Assembly: GCF_900324485.2 (NCBI RefSeq)
Contig: NC_046640.1
Location: 8,711,857 to 8,775,856 of the forward strand
Length of the DNA: 64,000 nt
Origin: Mastacembelus armatus
Lineage: Eukaryota > Chordata > Actinopteri > Synbranchiformes > Mastacembelidae
Direction: 5' to 3'
Under the pieces are notes generated by a model, which saw nothing but the letters and a program-made list of their open reading frames with translations, did no database searches and had not been told where the DNA came from. A program made the translations under genes and the position numbers. This document shows positions 43,686-64,000 of this stretch, one piece after another (within the stretch, counting starts at the first letter, position 1; the number at the start of each line of letters is the position of its first letter).

Positions 43686-44940
43686 GGAGACAAAGTGCAA
43701 ACTGTGTCTTTTCAGATTTACACTCAAAAAGTTGCCTTACATAACTAAAAGGGTTTAGCCAGCATGGACAGGTATGATTAAAATGTTAAAGTGTTGCAGT
43801 GACACAGGAGAAAACATACAAAAACAATATGTACAAAAAGATTTGTGCTGACACAAGTCCACAAATTGTGCTCCCTGTGTGACCATGGTTTTTATATTTG
43901 AGGTTTTGCATGTTTGTATTTGACTCATGGATACACAACACAGTAAGAATCAGCTTTTCTCAATACGCCAAGCGGGACAAAACATACCCAGGTGGTGAAG
44001 GAGGAGAGGAGAGGACCCAAGTGCAGGACACGAACTTTATTAAACCTGCATCGACCAGGCTCAGACAAACACACTAAATATCTCCGCCACTCGGTGGAAA
44101 ACAAAACTAAGACCAGGCAAAAAACTCTCCTCGACAATAAGAGACACAAATGTTAATGCTCCAACGCTGAACAAAGGAAAACAGGAGATACAAATATCTT
44201 TGGGACAGAACTAATTTAACACAGGGGAAACTGATCAAACTAATGAACACAAAGCTACCCAAGATCACACAGGAGAAAACAGGAAACTAACCAAAATAAA
44301 AGTCCAAAACCGGAACTGAAGAATCCACATCATGACACACAGTCCTTCCTAAAAATGTCCCAGAAATTTATTAAGAAATTATTCAGAATTATCCTTAAAA
44401 TAAAGCTTTACCAATTTTGAAATTTATTGATGTGCTACATGGCAGTGACTTTCAGCCACCATCTAAATAACTGAGTTACAACTTTGAAAGTTGGCATCTA
44501 TAACAAAAACAAATTTGAGCTCTTTCACTTGAAAAATCATGTCTTAAATCTGAAAAGGATGATGACATGAGAGTCCACACTGACACCAAAACTCAATATA
44601 TACTGCAAACAGAACTGCTGATCCTACATATACAGACAGATATTCCAGAGAAATCCAACATTGGCATAATCCCTCTGAAGACTGTTTGCTGTTTCATGTC
44701 AGTAATCACACAGTGAGTGATGTGGGTGCTGATGCCCAGTAGGTTTGTCAGAGGTATGGCAACATGCTGATAAAGTCGGCAAAGAACTCGCTTATTGGGT
44801 GGAGGTGGTGCAGACTGACTTCACATAGTTGGTCCAGAACCTGGTCTGTTCATTACACAGTGTAATGGATGCAGCCTGGCAGCTGTATGGAGAAAACTGT
44901 TCTCAGGTCAGTGTAGCTACAGGGCCTACAGTGATTGCTG
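43686..44940. other. kcna7 3' UTR and downstream non-coding region
   Basis: No exon is recognised. From about 43970 to 44335 the sequence has the texture of an interspersed repeat, including ACCCAAGTGCAGGACACG, TTTATTAAACCTG and a run of AGGAAACTAACCAAAATAAA near 44281-44301. I cannot assign a family. Confidence 0.4.
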
Positions 44941-44979
44941 GCTAATGCAACACTTACTCTTATGGTCTGAGACACCAAT

Positions 44980-45318
44980 CTTCTTCTTCTTCTTTTCCTT
45001 TCGGCTGCTCCCTTCAGGGGTCGCCACAGCGAATCATCTGCCTCCGTTTAACCCTATCCTCTGTATCCTCCTCACCCACACCAACTATCCTCATGTCCTC
45101 CTTCACTACATCCAAGAACCTCCTCTTTGGTCTTCCTCTAGGCCTCCTTCCTGGCAGCTCTGACCTCAGCATCCTTTTACCAATGTATTCACTGTCCCTC
45201 CTCTGAACATGTCCAAACCATCTCAGTCTGGCTCCCCTGGCTTTTTCTCCAAAACATCCAACATGAGCTGTCCCTCTGATGTTCTCATTCCTGATCCTAT
45301 CCATCCTCGTCACTCCCA
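44980..45318 (-). mobile_element. Non-LTR retrotransposon (LINE) 3' fragment
   Basis: Minus strand 45313-45014 encodes the C-terminal tail of a LINE polyprotein: NENIRGTAHVGCFGEKARGA, LRWFGHVQRRDSEYIG, LPGRRPRGRPKRRFLDVVKE, RRQMIRCGDP. The RWFGHVQR...GRPKRR...RRQMIRCGDP pattern is typical of teleost copies, probably RTE-like. The non-coding 3' end (CCCTGAAGGGAGCAGCCGAA) runs to a TTC-rich stretch near 44985 on the plus strand. The 5' part is absent, a common dead-on-arrival truncation. Confidence 0.75.
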
Positions 45319-48300
45319 GAGAGACACCAATTACTACTGTAAACTACAACTACAGTAGCTGTAGTTTAAGTATCACAGATTTTTCGCAGAGCACAGATTT
45401 GTCCTTGCATCATTGTTGTAATGGCCACTGTAATAATGGAGCATAGATTTAATAAAGTCACAGTTCAGCTGAGTTCGTTCTAGACTCTCTCAAAGGTTTA
45501 GGTTATTAGCATATGTCTCTAATAAAACCTAGTAATTAAACTCACTAATTGTTTTAAAGCAACCAATTAACAGAAAAAACTACAGAAATTAAACTAAATA
45601 AACAGATTAAGAAAAGTGGTTTGAGAGATTTTTTTGTGAATACCTGTCGCACCTGGAATCCACTGTAGCTGCATGTTTAAGGTGCATGTTTATTTAAAAG
45701 ATCTATGGTGTTTAACTTTTAAAAAAGTAGCAGAATATGAGATACTTTATATGATCCTTTTCCAAGTCATTTTGAATGTGTGGATGCAGTGTGACCTGTG
45801 TCCTGTATACTCCGACGACGGACGTATCTACGTTATGTAGGCTACATGTATATATATCTCATTGACTTTATTTAATAAAGATCATATTTTATCTCTCGTC
45901 TCATGGATTTCTGAATTCCTTCCACATGACTCCCGGTGCAGTGACTCTAGGAGAATGTGAGGATGTTTGCTCAAACCTAAACAACTTTTTAAAAAAGCAT
46001 CACAAGGCACGTACAGTGTATTTACAGAGGGTTCATTAAGTTGCAGAAAAGCGTTAAAATGGGCGAGTGACTTGAGTGAGTACATTTCAGTGTGAGGTGT
46101 CTGTTCCACTCTGCTTCGTGTGATGAGCAATCCTTCCTCTAGATGTCAGACTGTGTTTTAAAACAGCAGCGCTGCACAAACCCTTCACTCATTTATTCCA
46201 TATGATCCAGATGAACTAAGTTATGCTATTTTCATTCCAGGGGTCTCTGAATGAAGACATGTCTTGATTTTTTGGGGCAGGAAAAAAAAAATTGATACAG
46301 ATTTCTGAACAGATTACCATAAATCCAATGAGTAACCAGAATTATTATAGACTTATTACACCACGCAGATGGCAGCAGATGTTTTGAGTCTCAGGGAATA
46401 CATATGTTAAAACATATACTACTAAAATCTCTGTGACTTTGGATACACTGCATTATTTAGTACACTGAACAAGAGACTAAGGCAGCTACAATTTTGACAC
46501 GGTTTGTACAGAATCAAGACCTTTTTAAAATACAAATTAGAAATTGGAGCAAAGTAATGTGCTAGTAGAGAATAAAATTGCAAATGAAGAGGACCTTACT
46601 TTACTGGAGCTTTCAGCAATTTAATAAAGAAAATACATAAAATGTTAAAACAAAATAGGAAACAGAGGTTTACTTAAAAGAAATGGGAGGATATTTAGAC
46701 AACTGCAGAGAACAAGCGCTCCTTTCTGGAGAGAATTTAGCTGGATGAATGTTATTTGGTTTTGTTTTTGTTTTTTTGTACCTTTGCTCAAAAAAGAAAA
46801 GAAAAAGTTTTATTCAAGTCAGACTGACTGCTGAAGATCTTGTGGGAAGAAAGATGCATATCATTTTCCTATATTTTACAGTTGGCCCTCTGTGTGAATA
46901 AAATTCACATCATCCTAGAAACTGACTTACCAAAATCTTTTCGATTACTTTTGAATTGATGTGCTCGCTTAATCTTTAGGAACCTGAATGAAGAAAGAAG
47001 AATAAATGTAAATTGATACTTCTGTTGGTTTGTAAAACATCTGTAATTAACACTGTGTATTTATGAGGAAAACCTCATAGATAGCCTACAGTTTTTAATC
47101 TTTTGACCAGACTGTAAATACACACCTCCTGCCTGCTTGCAACAAAACCCTTAAATTAAGTCCCAAACCTCATGGATTAGTGCTTCATTCAACCGACACA
47201 ATCTTGACGTCCAGTCAATCATCACGAATTTGAATTTCACATATTTGCTGACAAACCTCCACACATTTTCAGGTTTTAAAATTCCTTTTGAGCGCTGACC
47301 TGCTGCATCTGACCTTTTCCCTCCATCTCATTCGGCTATCTTCTCTGACGTGCGGGGACCCAGGGCTAACGTCAGTTCTGTTTGCAATTACCCACAATGC
47401 CCTTATGCTGTCTGGGAAGAATGAAAAGGACTGACGTCTTTCTGGCCATCTGCCACCCTCCAATTCCTCTCCCATCCCTCACTCTCTCCTGCCGCGACCA
47501 TCTCTAACTCTGTAACTCTTTGAGAGGATTAAGTGTGTATCTCTGTGTGTCTTTGTCTCATCAATGTGTAACTTGTGCACTTTTGTTTGTGTGTCTGTTG
47601 CAACTTTTCCATCCAGTAATATCTATGTCTGCAGGATTTTCCCAGTGACTTTAGTCACCAAACACTGACGCATGCCCCCTTTTGCCTGCAAATCCCTGTG
47701 CAGATTGTAAAAGTGACTTAAGCAGCAGAGAAAACACAGGATAACTGACGTTATTTTAAATAAATCTCTAACATTTTATTACATACAATTTACACACAAC
47801 CTGGACCTGTGATTCTGAGTTAAGGATGCAGGGTGACAGCTGATGAACTAATATTTCAAACAAAGGCCATCCAGTGGGACACAGGAGACTGGTTATATAC
47901 AAAAGTTAAGAAGTCAAATTAGACATACAACAAAATTAAAACAGTATATTTGTCATTTCAGACACCAGACCACAACAAGAAAATACAAACAATATAGACA
48001 ATATTAACATCAATGCTGACTCAGGGGAAAATGAGGTGATGTTCAAGAAGAGCACAGAGGATGAAAAGGTATGAGAATTATAGAAAAATAATGTCTGCTG
48101 TTTGTATATTTCTTTCATTTACATGATCCTACTGGTTATGTTGATATCATTTAAAGGAGTAGTTCAAATTTCAGGAAATTGGTCACATGTTCACTTTCTA
48201 ACCAAGAATTAGATAAGAATGAAATGCTCATATCTGTACAGTAAATGAGAAGCTACAGTAAATTTGTTGGTTAGTCCAGTAAAAAGTCCCCCTCTGAAGC

Positions 48301-49193
48301 TCACTAAATAAACATTTGCACAAAAATCAGTGTAAAAAAGAAAAGCTGTGTTTTTTTTGGACATTCAGGTTTGATTATTTCTTGGCTGGGACCCATAAAT
48401 GAGCGAACTGATGACTTGCATTGGGATTAAACAAACAAGCGTGTTAATTAGTGAGCTTTAGAGTTGCTGGTAAGCGGATTTTGTTAACTTCGGACCAAAC
48501 CAGGGTAACTGGTCAGTCTTTGAGCTAACTTAAGCTAACAAGCTGCTGACTCCAGGTTCATATGCTGGGTAAGGACATGAGGGTGGTATCGGTGTCATCA
48601 TCTAACTGCAACAGAGCAAATAATCCTGTGACTCAAATAATTACATAATATATATTATATAATAGTGCCAGTAGAGTAAAAGCAGAAGAAAAGGAATTAA
48701 GGAAGGTGAAGGAGAAACTAATAACTGATGGCTGAGCATTATAAGGCTGCTAAAAACACATTTCTCATCAAGAGCAGACTCAAAGTTCTCTGGTATCAGG
48801 CATATTTAAGGAAGTTCAGGATTTTGAATTTGGTCATGATAAATGATAAATCATGGACTTAAAAGGAAATTACATGATCGGACTACACTCTTCATTTAAG
48901 CAGGGCTGGTTCTTTAAGGGCTTGTGCCAGGAATTTTACAGTGCATTTTAATATCTATGACTTTTACGCTGAAAGTAAACTTACTGCTCAGTACTCAAGA
49001 TCAGTGAAGTCAAAATATATGTAAGCAATAGCAGTGTAACCAGTCCACTGTGGACCTCCACTGGAATCATGCTAAAAAGCAGAACGGTGCACTAAAGTGG
49101 GAAAAGCTGTTGCACAAAAAAAGAAAAAACAAACAAAAAAAAAAAAACAAATCACTGAAGAAACTTTGTGGTGGTAAAATAAAAATCCAATCA
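45319..49193. other. Intergenic region and probable 3' UTR of the glutamate transporter
   Basis: About 3.9 kb without recognisable exons on either strand. The right part is probably 3' UTR of the minus-strand transporter. Several minus-strand AATAAA candidates exist (for example plus-strand TTTATT near 47777), none decisive. No RNA gene or further repeat is recognised. Confidence 0.4.
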
Positions 49194-61095
<11,902 letters not shown>

Positions 61096-61100
61096 CTTGC

Positions 61101-64000
61101 CTGTGAAGAGAGTGGCAGAGATGGGTTTACTGCTTGGAGATTTCATGTGTCAACATACTTCAGCATGTGCTGGCCTGCACAGCATGCAGCACTGGTTAAT
61201 GCTCTTTAACTGATTTGTCAAATGTGAGGAGCCTGAACTGTTTACAGAGTCTCTTAACAAGGCATTCTTCTCACGTGGCTGGTGGCGACTCACATTGTTT
61301 TCTCTGCGACTGTGATGACTGCTCTTAATCTACCACTCACTCACAGAACAGGAAAGTCCTTCGAAGGATTTGGTATAGGTCCCTGGGGGAAGTGAAGAAG
61401 CATGACTGCAGGCAGTCCAAACACAGCAGAAAATGGCTAAACAGACACACACCTGAAAAGATGCAATCTGTGCATCAGCCTCTAAATGGGAAAGGCAGAA
61501 ACTACCTAAGTACAACACAATGCGGAGTTGCTGATAAAAGAGCAGCTATAGCTGATGCAAACAATAAGTCAGCTAGGAACCGAGAGATGTGGCCCATGGC
61601 TGTCCATCTGTGATTGACAAGTCTAAAGGACCTAAACATGGGCTTGAGTGGAAGTTACTTAATGACTAAATCCATATTGGAAGCATACGAGACTGAACAA
61701 GACTGAAGCTGCAGGGAAATTTGCTTCCAATTAATATTTGTATGTAGAACAGGTAGAGACACATTTGCTTTTGGCTGTGAATTTAAACAGCTCATTCTCA
61801 TTCAAACTTCAATAACAAAGTTCTCCACAAAGTCCTGCAGCTTTTTGAGACTTGATGGGATTGATTTTATATTCAAGAAATACAGACTATTTAAATTTTG
61901 TATTTCTAACCAGCAACAGAAAAAATAGGATTTCGATTGGCTGATATTAACGTAACTGCAGTTGATTACAGTAAAAACATAAGAAAATAATGTTTAATTT
62001 ACAAATTTGTTAATATGGCACCACACCAGCTCACACACTTTATACTTGCAACCAATATTAAAGTTTGCTAGTTAGCATTAGAAAGAAAAGCAAAGAAAAG
62101 CTGGGATCAATGTAGATAGTTCTGTAGTAACCAAAGTATTGAAGGAACTGAAATGTTGACGGGAATTGAAACTAGCATGAAACCCACCTTGAATTGATAT
62201 CACTTGTGTGAGAAAGCTATCCAATAAACATCTGTGAACTGTTAGCAGTTATCACTCAAAGTCTATTTGAGCTCCTGTGAATCAACATGATTGTTATAAA
62301 ATCTAATTCAAAATTATCACCTTCAACTTAGTGGAAGAGTCAGTGGGTAAGAATGTGTCCACTGTCCAATAACACAAAACATATCCAGTCAACAGAGACC
62401 CCCATCACCTCCATCTCTAAACATTAATCGTATATATACACATCTGGAGAGCAGTGCAGCAATGCCAAATCCTTGTCAGACGTGTGAATGTCACATTTAC
62501 AAACAGTCTGACTCAACTGCAATCAGACATGATTACAATTCATCAGTTGAATGAATGGCATTTCCTGCAGCAGTCGATACAGCCGCATATTCACCAATAG
62601 TACAGTAGACATGTGTGAGCAAGAAAAATGTTACCTACTATTTCAACTGCTGTCACACTTTCACCTGCACCCCCTCATCTCCTGTGCCCTCCAGCCATAC
62701 AGTATCGTTTCCCCCGTTCTAGTCTCTGCAACAGTTGCCAGTCCAGGCACAAAGTCAGTTTTCCTGTGTGATCCGAAATGGTATATTTTGGGGGCGGAGA
62801 ATGTCCTGCCAAGTTTCAATTGCAGAGATATAATCCTCAGTGAGTAGCGAGGAGGGGAGGGGGAGGGGGTTCCACTGTTATAGTCTTCGCAAATCCTCTT
62901 CTCAATCCTTATGTCATCCTTAGCATGAACATTGTTCGGTGACGTCGGTGCTGTTTGGTTTTACACAGGTTGACTGAGGAGAGTGGGAGAAAGACATTCC
63001 CACAATATTTTTTTCTTGAAATTCAAACATGGATAAAGTGTTAGAAAGATCTGACCTTAATAATGAGAGTCACATAAGATCCAATAAAACCTGGTGGATA
63101 AATTTAAAATTGAGGGGTGATTAAAGAGGATCAACTTAGCTTGTGACAAAACTGACATTTTGGAGATGCAGGTAATTCTGTGGTGGTATGTTCTTCAAGA
63201 AAAGGTCAAGAACTTTCCAAAATGCATAAAATGGAAAGTCATTTTAACTTCTGTTGCATGTGTTATAGAATAATACAGTGGTGATGGAGGTGTCTGTCAT
63301 CAAGCTGGATACTAAACATTTGCTCCGTAAGCAGGTCAGATGAAGGCCCTGAAATAATGAAGCAACAGCATGTGTCCTGAGCGGCGGCACTCAGGAACAT
63401 AAGCTGCAAGGACCTACTCAAAGACCTGAAGCGGTGCTGCAAATCTGTCTTCATTCTCTAACAGATTATGTTCCTGCTCCAGGAAATGTCAGAGCTGCCT
63501 CGAGATGAAACCTAGCTGGCCTCTAGGAACCAGCTCTCACTGTGCTGTCCCGGTGGTTCTGGTCTACTGAGGAAAACAGAAACCATTTACAACCTTGTGG
63601 GGTGGAACGTGAAGTTTCTAATGTCTTTCCTGTGAAGTTAAGAAAAGTAGTTTATAGAAACACAAGAAACAGATGGTGAGTATCACAGCTCAGCCAGGAG
63701 AGGAATGACTATCTGTGCAGACACAGCTGTTACATCATATTACAGCTTAGTATCCCTAATAAAATGCAGCGATTCAAGTCAGCAAGTTCAGATTGTTTGG
63801 TCAGGCAGCTTAGAGTAAATCCTGGATTTCACAGCAACAGGACACAGGTATTACTACTCTGCCAGGTAGGTTACAGACCAGGAGGCATTCCCCTTTGAAG
63901 GGAAGACTAGTCTTTGTGAGAGCTTTAGAAACATATGTTAATGATGAGAGCTGAAGCACAGGATGGTAGAGGGAGTTCAAAGTGAGTTCAGCAAAGGCTC
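61101..64000. other. Region upstream of the glutamate transporter coding start
   Basis: Intron 1 and possibly 5' UTR exon(s) or promoter of the minus-strand transporter. The acceptor at 61101-61102 requires at least one upstream exon, which I could not place. No other gene, repeat or RNA is recognised. Confidence 0.4.

Overview
The window is nuclear DNA from a ray-finned fish, most likely a percomorph-type teleost. It holds spliced genes with GT-AG introns, teleost-style interspersed repeats (an L2-type LINE tail, a hAT-type inverted-repeat element, (TCTA)n and (CA)n microsatellites), and protein sequences that match vertebrate orthologues exon by exon. Nothing prokaryotic is present. I recovered eight protein-coding genes and checked that exon phases join for each.

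Layout. (1) 391-6760 (+): the 3' part of a progranulin gene. It contains ten almost identical 351-bp exon-plus-intron units in tandem, then four diverged granulin exons. (2) 8895-12347 (+): rundc1, five exons, with ETS and YY1-like promoter motifs. (3) 15304-17662 (+): rpl27, four coding exons, with a hAT-type element in its first coding intron. (4) 19313-22689 (+): ifi35, nine coding exons, with a full-consensus interferon-stimulated response element upstream. (5) 24752-32733 (-): bcat2, eleven exons, encoding the mitochondrial branched-chain aminotransferase. (6) 33425-36945 (-): hsd17b14, a nine-exon short-chain dehydrogenase with one GC-AG intron. (7) 39096-43685 (+): kcna7, a Shaker-type potassium channel with one coding intron. 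(8) 49194-61095 (-): an EAAT2/EAAT6-type glutamate transporter with ten coding exons and a long unusual cytoplasmic tail.

The order grn, rundc1, rpl27, ifi35 matches genes that lie on human 17q21. Bcat2, hsd17b14 and kcna7 match human 19q13.33. The window therefore crosses a synteny join, between the convergent 3' ends of ifi35 and bcat2.

The genes do not form one pathway. The most striking feature is the granulin array. Each unit adds one whole 12-cysteine granulin without changing frame, so copy number can change freely and the protein can carry many copies of nearly the same peptide. Other points of interest are a LINE tail that supplies the polypyrimidine tract of a bcat2 splice acceptor, an arginine/serine/proline-repeat tail on the glutamate transporter with two possible C-termini, and a conserved hydrophobic progranulin C-terminus that resembles the sortilin-binding end of mammalian progranulin.
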